Assembly: GCA_026003175.1 (NCBI GenBank)
Contig: BPGT01000001.1
Span: 1,154,839 to 1,218,838 of the forward strand
Direction of reading: 5' to 3'
Source of the DNA: Armatimonadota bacterium
GTDB taxonomy: Bacteria; Armatimonadota; HRBIN16
DNA length: 64,000 nucleotides
Shown: positions 15,696 through 23,983 of the stretch, piece after piece
How positions within the stretch are numbered: position 1 is the first letter of the stretch
Layout of the letters: every line of letters starts with the position of its first letter
Translations under genes and position numbers: made by a program
Notes under the pieces: model-generated
The model's database searches: none
Seen by the model: only the letters and a program-made list of their open reading frames with translations
Told to the model about the DNA's origin: nothing

Positions 15696-16877
15696 TCAGA
15701 ACCTCTCTGCCAGGGTTGTAAACGGGTAGTACTTCGGGAACAGGTCGTCGAGCTCCTCAGCCACTTCGGGCTGTGAGAGGGTAATCAGCCCTGCCGAGAA
15801 GGCTTCCGAAGGCAAGAGATAACCCCCCACAATCTGGCTCCATGTGTGGATGCTCCCTCGTGCCCATCTGGTAGCCCGGGCAGGTTTGTCGCTGCCCTCC
15901 GGGGCAAGTATCGCCTGATGTTTACCGCCCGGCACAAAACTATCGTCTACCACGATACGTATCGCCCCCTGCCAGCTCCTCCAGTGTGGGCGCAGGCACT
16001 CTATCAGCGCGGGCAGATGGGTGATGCGCAGCATATAGGTTGGACGCAGTCCCCCTTGCACCTGTGACAGCAGTTCATCCTCGTTGTTGGTCAACCAGGT
16101 ACTCCATTGCTGAGCGCGGTAAACCGGAGCACACACGCCAATTGTGTTTGCCAGGTTCGCGTTGGAGAGGAACCCTAGCAACGCCCTTTGTGCGCGTGAT
16201 GTGTTAAATATAACTTCGCGAACCTCTACACGACTGCGTTCTGATTGCACCTCGTAGATCATGTAGCCCTCTACCGCACCATGAAAATCGGCGACGACCG
16301 TCCGGTGCTTTTGTCGCAGGATCCATTGCCAGTGTACCGGCTCTCGCACGAAGCCTCCTGCGGTGTTATGCAGATGAACATCGTGTAGACGGCGTAAGTG
16401 CTCGAGGTCACCAGCCTGATATGGACGTACAAAACAGCTCTCTGAGTAGGGGGGCAGGAGGCAAGATGGTAGTTCACACCACCATTCTACCGATGCGATT
16501 TCCCAGCCGAATTTGCGATAGTAGCGTGGCGAGAAGGGATAAAGCATAGAGAGAGGCATCTTTTTGTCGTGGAGGAGTTTGATGGTGTCGCGTAGGAGAG
16601 CGGCCGCACATCCTCGACGGCGGAACGCCTCGTCGGTAGCCACTCCCGCGATGCCTGCAACGGGTATGCGTGCAGCGCCCAGCGCGATAACGCCCGGCAC
16701 TATCGTCAGACAGGAGATAATCTTGCCTTTATCTACAAGCACCCTGCGCTCCAGCAGGTCAAAAAAGGGGTCGGAGTAAAATATATCTCGTGCCAGTTCG
16801 ACGTCGATCTCGAAAGCGCGGCACATCAGCTCCAGCATCTCGTCCAGTTCGTTGGGATAAGGAGCGCGTATCTCCAT
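15696..16877 (-). CDS. Eis-like GNAT N-acetyltransferase
   Basis: 393 residues from the ATG at 16877. The first GNAT domain holds VAGIAGVATDEAFRRRGCAA then LLRDTIKLLHDKKMPLSMLYPF, with the acetyl-CoA loop (RRRGCAAAL) and the Eis signature SPRYYRKFGWE. A second GNAT-like domain and a C-terminal sterol-carrier-like part follow, as in Eis (about 400 residues). Eis enzymes acetylate aminoglycosides or protein lysines; the substrate here is unknown. A longer in-frame reading to 17261 crosses the divergent gene and is composition-poor, so I rejected it. Confidence 0.85.
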   Translation of the reverse strand: MEIRAPYPNELDEMLELMCRAFEIDVELARDIFYSDPFFDLLERRVLVDKGKIISCLTIVPGVIALGAARIPVAGIAGVATDEAFRRRGCAAALLRDTIKLLHDKKMPLSMLYPFSPRYYRKFGWEIASVEWWCELPSCLLPPYSESCFVRPYQAGDLEHLRRLHDVHLHNTAGGFVREPVHWQWILRQKHRTVVADFHGAVEGYMIYEVQSERSRVEVREVIFNTSRAQRALLGFLSNANLANTIGVCAPVYRAQQWSTWLTNNEDELLSQVQGGLRPTYMLRITHLPALIECLRPHWRSWQGAIRIVVDDSFVPGGKHQAILAPEGSDKPARATRWARGSIHTWSQIVGGYLLPSEAFSAGLITLSQPEVAEELDDLFPKYYPFTTLAERF

Positions 16878-16939
16878 ATAGATTAAGCCCTCGTCAACGG
16901 GATGGCGCATCGCATACAAGGGAGATTTGGACGATTCGG

Positions 16940-17158
16940 ATGGGAATCCTGCCTGTCCAAGTGGGAGATTACGTGGTATTACGCAAGCCTCATGCCTGCG
17001 GTGCGAATCACTGGCGGGTGGTGCGGCTGGGAGCAGACGTGGGTCTGGTTTGTACCCACTGTCACAGGAGGATACTGATGCCTCGCGACGAGTTCGATCG
17101 GCGTGTGCGCCGGCGATTGCCCGGGGAGGTAGAAGGGGATGAAACACCTGGCGATTAG
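16940..17158 (+). CDS. DUF951 family zinc-ribbon-like protein
   Basis: 72 residues. VGDYVVLRKPHACGANHWRV, then RLGADVGLVCTHCHRRILMP and RDEFDRRV match the small DUF951 family: KPHPCG..W.V.R.GAD..L.C..C.R.V..PR..FE. Three cysteines and the PHACG histidine could bind zinc. Function is unknown. It is divergent from the Eis-like gene with 62 bases between the starts, and its last 20 bases overlap the next gene. Confidence 0.8.
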   Translation: MGILPVQVGDYVVLRKPHACGANHWRVVRLGADVGLVCTHCHRRILMPRDEFDRRVRRRLPGEVEGDETPGD

Positions 17159-18212
17159 GGTGGCTTTGTGTTTGCTGTGTTTGCGCGGGATGTGTGCACA
17201 GGTAGAACAAAAAGTCACGTGGTCTCTCCAGAGTACAAAGATACCGTCTACTCCCTTCCATCAGTTTATAGGGGAATCCGAACCCTCTGCTGTTACCGAT
17301 ACAGTGGCGCGGTTGGTGGGATGGGGCGATGGAGAGTGTTTGTGTTGTGAGAGCAGCAGTTCATCGCTACGCGCCGCTGTTCTCCATTTATCTCGAACAT
17401 GGACGCTGGTGTTGTGGAATGCCTCGGAGCAGAAAACGAAGGTAGTCATAGAGGGAGAACTACCAGCAGGTGTGTACACAACGGAACGTCTGACGCTGGC
17501 GAGTAACGGGGATATTGTAGATGTCGAGCGGCGCAACGGGTTGCGACAAAGCAGCGCAGGCAAGATGCAGCGCGTGGAGTGGTTGAATGCTCGCTCCGGT
17601 CTGGTGCTGCGCTTTGTGGAGAGAGTGCAGGTTGTGGACGAAACGATGGACGCACTGCGGCGGTCGGTATGGCAAAGCAAGGTGTCGCGTGGCGTCTTAT
17701 CTCGCCTTGCCGCGCTGATGCGTGAAGCCGATAGCCACTGGTACCAAGCGCGGGCGAACCTGCGAAAAGGTAACGTGCCGATGAGCGCGCGCGGGGTACA
17801 CCGGATGTTGTTTTTAGCCAGCGGGATGCGCGTTGCTTCCTCAAAGTACGCCGGTGCAGAAGCGGCGGCCGAACAGGCGGAGGCTCTCATCAATGCACTA
17901 TCGGAGCTCTCGTCCGCACTGTTGAACATCGTCATCAGCATCCGGCGTGAGGAACAATCATTGCAGGTACAGGTGGTAAATGCAGGCACGCAGGTCTGGA
18001 AAGCATTGCGCCTGTCGCCGGAATCAGTATCGGATAGCGATGCGGTAGTGCTGGCGAATGTGAAACCGATGGAGCGTGCCGAAGCGTCTTTTAGATTGTC
18101 GGGCATGCAAGGGGTACCCGCCGTCGTGTCGAGCGTGCTGTTTAACGGCGGATACGCCCGGCTGAGGGTATCTTTGGGCAGTTTTGAAGTCGGTAAGGAG
18201 AAGGAGCCATGA
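17139..18212 (+). CDS. Exported protein of unknown function
   Basis: 357 residues; I do not recognise the family. A signal peptide is likely (MKHLAIRVALCLLCLRGMCA). Residues of about 70-175 look like beta strands (WTLVLWNASEQKTKVVIEGE), about 185-260 are helical (RLAALMREADSHWYQARANL, AAEQAEALINALSELSSALL), and the C-terminal third is again strand-rich. The ATG follows GAAGGGG within the end of the DUF951 gene. Its stop overlaps the next start (ATGA), so it is translationally coupled to the Ig/TPR protein; the two probably act together at the cell envelope. Confidence 0.75.
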   Translation: MKHLAIRVALCLLCLRGMCAQVEQKVTWSLQSTKIPSTPFHQFIGESEPSAVTDTVARLVGWGDGECLCCESSSSSLRAAVLHLSRTWTLVLWNASEQKTKVVIEGELPAGVYTTERLTLASNGDIVDVERRNGLRQSSAGKMQRVEWLNARSGLVLRFVERVQVVDETMDALRRSVWQSKVSRGVLSRLAALMREADSHWYQARANLRKGNVPMSARGVHRMLFLASGMRVASSKYAGAEAAAEQAEALINALSELSSALLNIVISIRREEQSLQVQVVNAGTQVWKALRLSPESVSDSDAVVLANVKPMERAEASFRLSGMQGVPAVVSSVLFNGGYARLRVSLGSFEVGKEKEP

Positions 18213-19750
18213 AGATGCTGACATGGATAGCGATGGCGAGCCTAATGTGGTGGTATCCACCGCGCTTGACAGTAACTCCGGAGACGGGAAACACCGTGTC
18301 GGACGTTGTGGAGGTGCGTGTGACCTCCAATGAGCCACTGAAGCGCGTGGAGTTTTTGCTGGACGGCAAGATGGTGAGTAGCGACACCACAACGCCTTAT
18401 ACATGGGAGTGGGATACGTTGTCCGTTGCGGAAGGGGAGCACGTGCTGACCTTGCGAGTCACCGACTGGAACGACCGTGTGGCATCGACGGAGGTGCGCT
18501 ACAAAGTAGACAACGGCTTGTCGCGCGGTGGAGCTTTCTATCTGCAGCAAGCCCAGCAACATCTGTCGGCGGGGCAATGGAATGAGGCACTGAAGGCAGC
18601 GCGACGGGCGGTGCATCTGTTGCCGAATGACGGACAGGCGCACCACCTGTTGGCTCAGGCGTGGCTGGGTACCGCACAGTGGGAGAAGGCGGTGCAAAGC
18701 GCGGAGCAGGCAGTCAAACTGCTATCGTCTCCCGAAACATATAACACACTGGCACAAGCGCACCTGCGCGTTGCCTTCGTACAGATGGTGGACCAGGAGA
18801 AACGGTTTGCCTCTTTGCAGGAGGCGATAGAAGCTGCGCTACGTGGCGGCGAGTTGCACCTCGCACAGGCGAAGACGCCCGTCGAGAAAGCGCGTGTTCT
18901 GGCGCAGCTAGGCAGGCTGGAAGAGGCAGCAACCGCTTATTTGCAGGCAGGCGGTAGCGCGGAGAACTTTCTAGCTGCGGCGCGATGTTATCTGCTGGCT
19001 GGACGCTGGCAGGACGCGGAACGCATGTGTAATCTGGCGGAGGGACGATCGGCGGACAAGACAGTTGTGGGAGCCTACAGAGCGCTTGCGCTATCTCTGC
19101 GGGGCAAGATGCTGGATGCACGCGCGATGCTAGAGCAGCTGAAAACAACGGAACCGACGCAAACGCTGCTGGTGCTGGCGAAGGCAAATGCGGCTCTTCG
19201 CGAGATGAAGGCGTCGGAGACTTTGCGCACTCTACTTCCGCTTCATGAACAGGGAGAGACCTCAGATGCAACAGAGGTTCTGCTCGCGGCGGCGTTCGCG
19301 GAAGCACGTGAATTCCCGCGCGCCGAGGACCACTTTCGCGAGGCGCTGCTGCGCAACCCGCTGAACTGGCAGGCTCTGGCGCAGAAGGGATACGAGACGC
19401 TGGCATTAGGTTCCATCGCAACCGCTTCACGCTACTTCGATCTGGCGGCATATATCCGCTCCAATGACGCGTGGGTATTGTGCGGGCAAGCGCTGTGTGC
19501 CGCAGACAAAAAGCGGGCGGTGGAGCTCGCCCAGAAAGCAGTTAAACAGGCTCCCACCGACCCGTGGACGCTGGTGGTGCTGAGCTATGCGCAATCGCGT
19601 GCAGGACAAATAGATGAAGCCCTTCGCACTATCGAGAGGGCGCGTAATATGGACAGGGAGAATTACAACATCGCGTCGCCGCCGGACGCACGCCGAGCGG
19701 GACAGATGGCCCGTATCCTCGGCAGGCGGGTGATGTTGCCACTGGAATAA
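18209..19750 (+). CDS. Ig-like domain and tetratricopeptide-repeat protein
   Basis: 513 residues. A short hydrophobic N-terminus (LTWIAMASLMWWY) is followed by a bacterial Ig-like domain of about 20-108: VEVRVTSNEPLKRVEFLLDG, YTWEWDTLSVAEGEHVLTLR. From about 115 to the C-terminus there are at least eight TPR-like helical pairs (YLQQAQQHLSAGQWNEALKA, HHLLAQAWLGTAQWEKAV, SYAQSRAGQIDEALRTIERA). It is probably an exported or surface-anchored scaffold. It overlaps the preceding unknown gene by four bases. No enzymatic motif is visible. Confidence 0.8.
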   Translation: MKMLTWIAMASLMWWYPPRLTVTPETGNTVSDVVEVRVTSNEPLKRVEFLLDGKMVSSDTTTPYTWEWDTLSVAEGEHVLTLRVTDWNDRVASTEVRYKVDNGLSRGGAFYLQQAQQHLSAGQWNEALKAARRAVHLLPNDGQAHHLLAQAWLGTAQWEKAVQSAEQAVKLLSSPETYNTLAQAHLRVAFVQMVDQEKRFASLQEAIEAALRGGELHLAQAKTPVEKARVLAQLGRLEEAATAYLQAGGSAENFLAAARCYLLAGRWQDAERMCNLAEGRSADKTVVGAYRALALSLRGKMLDARAMLEQLKTTEPTQTLLVLAKANAALREMKASETLRTLLPLHEQGETSDATEVLLAAAFAEAREFPRAEDHFREALLRNPLNWQALAQKGYETLALGSIATASRYFDLAAYIRSNDAWVLCGQALCAADKKRAVELAQKAVKQAPTDPWTLVVLSYAQSRAGQIDEALRTIERARNMDRENYNIASPPDARRAGQMARILGRRVMLPLE

Positions 19751-19763
19751 AGGAGGACACAAG

Positions 19764-20600
19764 ATGCACCTTGTGGTTTTCAGCAAGATGTTTCGGCAAT
19801 ATGATATCGACGGGCTGGTAGCCCTCGGGCAGGAGCTGGGCACAGAGGGGTGGGACCTGGCAGTACGCAAGGGGTATCCGGTAAACCCGGAGAACGTGGA
19901 GCGCATGCTTCCTATGGCTGCAAAACGCCTCGCTGAGGCGGGACAGCCGGTGCTTGCTGTTACCGGTGAGACCGACCTGTTAACCCCCAGCACACCGTAC
20001 GCCGAGCCGCTGCTGCGGGCGATGGATGCTGCCGATGTGCGCCTTCTCAAACTCGGCTACTTCCTGTTTGACCCCGGTAAAGGGCAGTACTGGCAAGAGG
20101 TGGATAACGTCCGCCGCGCACTGGATGGCTGGCAGAAGCTTGCACGGCGCTATCATGTCAGGGTGGTCTACCACACCCATAGCGGCATGGGATACATGGG
20201 CTTGAATGCCTCTGCGCTGATGCACCTGCTACGTGACTTCGACCCCACCGCGCTGGGAGCGTATCTGGATACCGGACATCTGGTGGTGAACGGGGAGCCT
20301 TTCGCGTTCGCCCTGGCGATGGTGAAGCCATACCTCGCTATGGTTGGGTTAAAGGACTATAGACCCACCTTACAGCAGTCGGGCGATGAACAAAAGCTGG
20401 TGTGGGAATGCGTTCCCGCCGGACAGGGGGGTGTGGCGTGGAGCGAGGTATTCCGCTTGCTGGCAAAAGAAGGTTTCGCCGGACCCTGTTCGGTGCACGC
20501 AGAGTTTGCTGCACCGCCCGGCGCGTCTTTTGTGAAGATGGTGCAGGCGGAGGTTGCTTATTTGAGGAGGAAGCGTAACGCGGCAAGCACAGCCGGTTAA
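19764..20600 (+). CDS. Sugar phosphate isomerase/epimerase-like TIM-barrel protein
   Basis: 278 residues of the xylose-isomerase-like/AP-endonuclease-2 barrel fold. Landmarks are LGTEGWDLAVRKGYPVNPEN, VLAVTGETDLLTP, RVVYHTHSGMGYMGLN, GAYLDTGHLVVNGE and CSVHAEFAAPP, which offer the usual metal-ligand Glu/His/Asp positions, partly altered. The reaction is not predictable; relatives include hydroxypyruvate isomerase-like and inosose-related enzymes. AAAGGAGGACACAAG precedes the ATG, 13 bases after the TPR gene. Confidence 0.8.
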   Translation: MHLVVFSKMFRQYDIDGLVALGQELGTEGWDLAVRKGYPVNPENVERMLPMAAKRLAEAGQPVLAVTGETDLLTPSTPYAEPLLRAMDAADVRLLKLGYFLFDPGKGQYWQEVDNVRRALDGWQKLARRYHVRVVYHTHSGMGYMGLNASALMHLLRDFDPTALGAYLDTGHLVVNGEPFAFALAMVKPYLAMVGLKDYRPTLQQSGDEQKLVWECVPAGQGGVAWSEVFRLLAKEGFAGPCSVHAEFAAPPGASFVKMVQAEVAYLRRKRNAASTAG

Positions 20601-20637
20601 ACCGCTTTTTAGCACCCTCTTTCTGCTCGCAATCCTA

Positions 20638-20667
20638 TTGCTTTTCGCGTCTGCATTTTGCTACACT
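20638..20667 (+). promoter_or_regulatory. Probable promoter of the DUF455 gene
   Basis: TTGCTT (20638-20643) and TACACT (20662-20667) with an 18-base spacer lie 30 bases before the ATG at 20697. Confidence 0.45.
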
Positions 20668-20696
20668 AAACAAAACCGGCAAGAGGGGGAAGGGTT

Positions 20697-22052
20697 ATGG
20701 CTATTGTGCATTGCACAGCCGACCGTGCGGCACAAAAGGTGTCCGGCAAACGACGTAAGCGACAGACCTATTTCCGCGTAGAAGAGAGCCAAATGATCTT
20801 GCACCACTACTTTTCTCTGGAGTTTGAACTGGCAACGACTCTGGCGGGCGCTATTGCCATGTTGCCCGAACTGGAGGCGAAGTGCGAGCTAAGCCATCAC
20901 CTGCACAGCGCGATGTTGCGCGTGCGGGATATGCGGGCGCGGTTGCGTGACTTTCTGGTCAGCGACGCCGAGCGCAAAGTACTACCCCAGTGGAAAAACT
21001 TCGTGCGACACCTGATGACCGCCCGCGACGATGTGACTTTGCTTGGCGCGCTGTATCACGTGGTTCGCCCCGCGCAATATAAGGCGTACAGTCTCCATGC
21101 CCGATACACCCTTCCCGTAAACGATGCTCCTACCAAGGAGCTGCTGGAGTTCCATCTGCCCGCCCTCAAGCGGGACATCGAGTGGGGCACCGATTACCTC
21201 AAGCGCAAGCAACAACAGGGTAGAACCGGCGACCCTGTGTTCGAACGGCAAATTCGCGAGCATCTGGTAGCGTTGGGCGGTATCTTCGGCGTTCGCCCGC
21301 CTGCGGATGCGCCAGCTATCCCGGAGTACCCTGAATGGCAATACCCTGCCGAGATGGCGTTGGAAGAGACGTTCACCATCCGCAGCGCGGACCGCTACAC
21401 CCTGCCCGACTGGCCCGAGTACGAGGCAATCCCTACCGCCTACACGCACTTTACCGAACTGCCGGTCATCGACATCGTGGGCAGTATCGTCTACGATGGA
21501 CGCAGGTACGACATGCCGTTCGACTACTACATGGAGTTCATCCGCCAGATGTGGGACGAAGCGAGGCACACCATGATGGGCTTCGAACGGCTAAAGGCGT
21601 TTGGGGTAGACCCCTACAGCGTGCCTATTCCGGTTGGGCACTATGCGGTGTGGACGAGTCTCAGTTTGCTGCATCGGCTGGCTAGTCTCACGCAGGTTGG
21701 CGAGGCATGCAGCTTCGAGCCCAAGCGGGCGTGGGTCGCCGCCGCGTGGCAGCGCAACGACCCGCTTTCTGCGCTAGAGCACGAGTACGACATCGTGGAC
21801 GAACGCACGCACGTCACCTTCGGTAGCCGATGGATTAAACATCTCATGCAGATAACCAACGAGCAGCGCGATGTGAAAACCGTCGTACAGGATGCCGACT
21901 GGGAATTTCGGGAGAAAATCAACGAGCTGCGCAAGCAAAAAGGCGAGAAGTGGGTAGAGGACCTGGGGCAACGTTTCATGGGCTGTGGCACCAACACCTC
22001 GCCGGTGAGCCTGGCTCCCGCGTTAGACGGCATTCCCAACATCATCGCCTGA
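20697..22052 (+). CDS. DUF455 family ferritin-like protein
   Basis: 451 residues. LEFELATTLAGAIAMLPELE and SHHLHSAMLRVRDMRARLRD near the N-terminus, and FIRQMWDEARHTMMGFERLK near residue 285, provide the Glu/Glu-x-x-His pairs of a ferritin-like four-helix bundle. DEARH with the distal EHEYDIVDERTHVTFGSRWI matches DUF455-type proteins. A di-metal centre is therefore plausible. Function is not established. AGAGGGGGAAGGGTT precedes the ATG. The gene is alone, between its own promoter and the L10 promoter. Confidence 0.75.
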   Translation: MAIVHCTADRAAQKVSGKRRKRQTYFRVEESQMILHHYFSLEFELATTLAGAIAMLPELEAKCELSHHLHSAMLRVRDMRARLRDFLVSDAERKVLPQWKNFVRHLMTARDDVTLLGALYHVVRPAQYKAYSLHARYTLPVNDAPTKELLEFHLPALKRDIEWGTDYLKRKQQQGRTGDPVFERQIREHLVALGGIFGVRPPADAPAIPEYPEWQYPAEMALEETFTIRSADRYTLPDWPEYEAIPTAYTHFTELPVIDIVGSIVYDGRRYDMPFDYYMEFIRQMWDEARHTMMGFERLKAFGVDPYSVPIPVGHYAVWTSLSLLHRLASLTQVGEACSFEPKRAWVAAAWQRNDPLSALEHEYDIVDERTHVTFGSRWIKHLMQITNEQRDVKTVVQDADWEFREKINELRKQKGEKWVEDLGQRFMGCGTNTSPVSLAPALDGIPNIIA

Positions 22053-22055
22053 GGC

Positions 22056-22084
22056 TTGCATTTGCTCGTTTCTTGAAGTATAAT
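22056..22084 (+). promoter_or_regulatory. Promoter of the rplJ-rplL operon
   Basis: TTGCAT (22056-22061) and a perfect TATAAT (22079-22084) are separated by 17 bases, directly upstream of the L10 leader. Confidence 0.7.
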
Positions 22085-22093
22085 CATACCGCT

Positions 22094-22255
22094 TGTCCGA
22101 AGAAAGCAGGCGCTCGATAAGAGCTTAATGGGGTCTCCACCTGCCGAGGCGAAGAAGGAAGTGTCCACATGCACACCTTTCCGTGCCCTGTGTGCGGGAA
22201 GCGGTGTTGTTGTACGGGGAACCCTCGCCTCTGGCAGGGTTCCCCGTGATGCTTT
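22094..22255 (+). ncRNA. Ribosomal protein L10 leader RNA with attenuator
   Basis: The untranslated leader of rplJ contains CCGAAGAAAGCAGG (from 22098) and CACCTGCCGAGGCGAAGAAGG (from 22138, read in two parts), the characteristic paired arms of the L10-leader motif. L10(L12)4 binds this motif for feedback control. A strong hairpin follows, GGGGAACCCT (22216-22225) with AGGGTTCCCC (22236-22245), and then GTGATGCTTTT. That hairpin looks like an intrinsic terminator and suggests attenuation rather than only translational repression. The motif is best known from Firmicutes and relatives. Confidence 0.75.
22216..22254 (+). terminator. Attenuator hairpin in the rplJ leader
   Basis: A perfect 10-bp stem (22216-22225 with 22236-22245) and a CGCCTCTGGC loop precede a short T tract (CTTTT, 22251-22256). 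It lies 34 bases before the rplJ ribosome site. Confidence 0.65.
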
Positions 22256-22288
22256 TGGGGCGCGAACGAGAAAGGAGGTGGATACCGC

Positions 22289-22825
22289 GTGCGAGCAAAG
22301 CCCAATCCGCAAAAGGTGGCGCAGGTAGAGCAAATCCGCCAGTGGCTGAGCGCGTCCAAAGGCGTCATTTTCACCGACTATCGCGGGTTGAACGTGTCGC
22401 AGATAACGCAGCTGCGCAAACAACTGCGCCAGAATCAAGCAGAGTATCGCGTGGTGAAGAATACGCTGTTTGGGCTCGCGGCGCAGGGGCTCATTAGCGA
22501 TAACTTGAGCGACATCCTGGAGGGACCCACAGCCGTCGCTTTCATCCACGGCGATGAGGCGGCGACTGCCAAGGCACTATCAGATGCCGTCCGAGAATTG
22601 CGCGTGCTGACGATAAAGGGAGCGGTTCTGGGGGGCAAGCGCTACGATGCTGAGGCGGTTCAGCAGCTGGCAAAGCTGCCGCCACGCGAGGTGCTGATTG
22701 CCCAGGTAGTAGGTGGAATGCAGGCGCCGATTACCGGACTGGTGGGCACTCTACATGGTATCCTGCGTGACTTCGTGTACACCGTTCAGGCAATAGCCGA
22801 CAAGAAATCCGCGCAAAGTGCGTAA
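22289..22825 (+). CDS. rplJ: 50S ribosomal protein L10
   Basis: 178 residues from a GTG start with AAAGGAGGTG upstream. QVEQIRQWLSASKGVIFTDY, GLNVSQITQLRKQLRQ, EYRVVKNTLFGLAAQG, LEGPTAVAFIHGDEAATAKA and LIAQVVGGMQAPITGLVGTL are canonical L10. The C-terminal helix anchors L7/L12 dimers on the ribosomal stalk. rplL follows 14 bases later. The L11 and L1 genes that often precede are absent; the operon starts here with its own leader RNA. Confidence 0.97.
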   Translation: MRAKPNPQKVAQVEQIRQWLSASKGVIFTDYRGLNVSQITQLRKQLRQNQAEYRVVKNTLFGLAAQGLISDNLSDILEGPTAVAFIHGDEAATAKALSDAVRELRVLTIKGAVLGGKRYDAEAVQQLAKLPPREVLIAQVVGGMQAPITGLVGTLHGILRDFVYTVQAIADKKSAQSA

Positions 22826-22839
22826 GGAGGGAGTAAAAA

Positions 22840-23238
22840 ATGGCACTGACCAAAGAAGAGATTATCGACGCCATCAAGAACATGAGCGTGCTCGAGCTCA
22901 ACGAGCTGGTGAAATCTCTACAGGAAGAGTTCGGTGTGACGGCGGCTGCTCCGGTAGCGGTCGCCGCGATGCCGGGCGTAGCTGCTGCAGGCGCAGCTGC
23001 AGAGGCAGCCCCAGCCGAAGAGGAAAAAACATCCTTCGATGTTATCCTCAAGTCGGCAGGCGAGAAGAAGATTCAGGTCATCAAAGTGGTGCGCGAAATC
23101 ACCAATCTGGGCTTGAAAGAGGCAAAAGACCTGGTGGAAAGCGCGCCTCAGCCCATCAAGCAAGGCGTTACCAAGGAAGAGGCGGAGCAGATCAAGGCGA
23201 AGTTCGAAGCCGAAGGCGCAACCGTCGAAATCAAGTAA
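22840..23238 (+). CDS. rplL: 50S ribosomal protein L7/L12
   Basis: 132 residues. The N-terminal dimerisation domain ([20 protein letters not shown]) is followed by an Ala/Pro/Glu-rich hinge, and then the C-terminal factor-binding domain [56 protein letters not shown] precedes the ATG. A terminator at 23255 ends the operon, so rpoB does not follow as it does in many bacteria. Confidence 0.97.
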   Translation: MALTKEEIIDAIKNMSVLELNELVKSLQEEFGVTAAAPVAVAAMPGVAAAGAAAEAAPAEEEKTSFDVILKSAGEKKIQVIKVVREITNLGLKEAKDLVESAPQPIKQGVTKEEAEQIKAKFEAEGATVEIK

Positions 23239-23254
23239 CGCCGTTGTTTGCCAT

Positions 23255-23290
23255 GCGCCGGTACCCCTGTGGGGTATCGGCGCTACTTTT
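23255..23290 (+). terminator. Intrinsic terminator after rplL
   Basis: GCGCCGGTACCCC (23255-23267) pairs with GGGGTATCGGCGC (23271-23283), with one G-T pair, around a TGT loop. TACTTTTATC follows. Confidence 0.75.
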
Positions 23291-23367
23291 ATCTGAGGGA
23301 CTGTGCACCAAGTTTTCTACCTGACACGTGCACCTAAAGCTGTTCCTCCTGCGAAAAGGCATTCTGC

Positions 23368-23397
23368 TTGCACATCCCTCCACCCTTCGTGTAACAT
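23368..23397 (+). promoter_or_regulatory. Possible promoter of the lpt cluster
   Basis: TTGCAC (23368-23373) and TAACAT (23392-23397) with an 18-base spacer, ten bases before the lptC ATG. The short leader makes it tentative. Confidence 0.35.
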
Positions 23398-23406
23398 GTA
23401 CCCGCT

Positions 23407-23961
23407 ATGAATCGGATGAGGCTTCTCGTCGTGCTGGTATGGGGGGGCTTGTGTCTGAGTATGGTGGGGTGCGAAACACAGCAGGCTCGTCGCCCACCCC
23501 AGCCGCGTGAGTCGGCGTCGCAGACAGCACGGCTGCCCTCTTTGCAAGTGGAGACAGAAACACTGCGTTTGACATGGCTGGAGCCTGGCACACCCAGCCG
23601 GACGGTCTGGGAGGCGGTTGTACCCCGGGCGGAGGCAAGAAGCGTGCAAACGGGTGCCACGGGCGTCTTCGAGAACGTGCGGTGCGTTCTGTACAAGCAA
23701 GGCAAGCCCACGACTGACTTGCAAGCGGGACGGGTGCAAGCCGTGCAGAAACACTGGCGTATAGAAGCCAGCGGAGGTGTTCGTGCCTATTCGCGCGTAA
23801 ACGGTTTGCGACTTCAGGCAAAAGAGGTGATATGGCTGGCGCGCCAGAACCGTCTGATAGCACGGGGAGATGTGCATATCACCGGCAAGCAGTTCAACCT
23901 GCACGCGCAACAGGTGGAGCTGGATACCGCCTTGCAGGTGATGCGTGTTTCATCTCCGTGA
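23407..23961 (+). CDS. lptC: LPS export protein LptC-like lipoprotein
   Basis: 184 residues. The N-terminus MRLLVVLVWGGLCLSMVGCE suggests a lipoprotein or membrane anchor with Cys22. Residues of about 100-180 form the repeated beta strands of the LptC/OstA fold (GVFENVRCVLYKQGKPTTDL, ARGDVHITGKQFNLHAQQVE). LptC links LptBFG to the LptA bridge in lipopolysaccharide export. Position directly before lptA, lptB and lptF supports the call; the sequence alone is divergent. Confidence 0.75.
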   Translation: MNRMRLLVVLVWGGLCLSMVGCETQQARRPPQPRESASQTARLPSLQVETETLRLTWLEPGTPSRTVWEAVVPRAEARSVQTGATGVFENVRCVLYKQGKPTTDLQAGRVQAVQKHWRIEASGGVRAYSRVNGLRLQAKEVIWLARQNRLIARGDVHITGKQFNLHAQQVELDTALQVMRVSSP

Positions 23962-23983
23962 GATTCGTGGAAGGGAAAGAGAT

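Noticed and set aside
16878-17261. 128-residue N-terminal extension of the Eis-like acetyltransferase
   Set aside because: It overlaps the divergent DUF951 and exported-protein genes, has no domain-like sequence, and the ATG at 16877 matches family N-termini.
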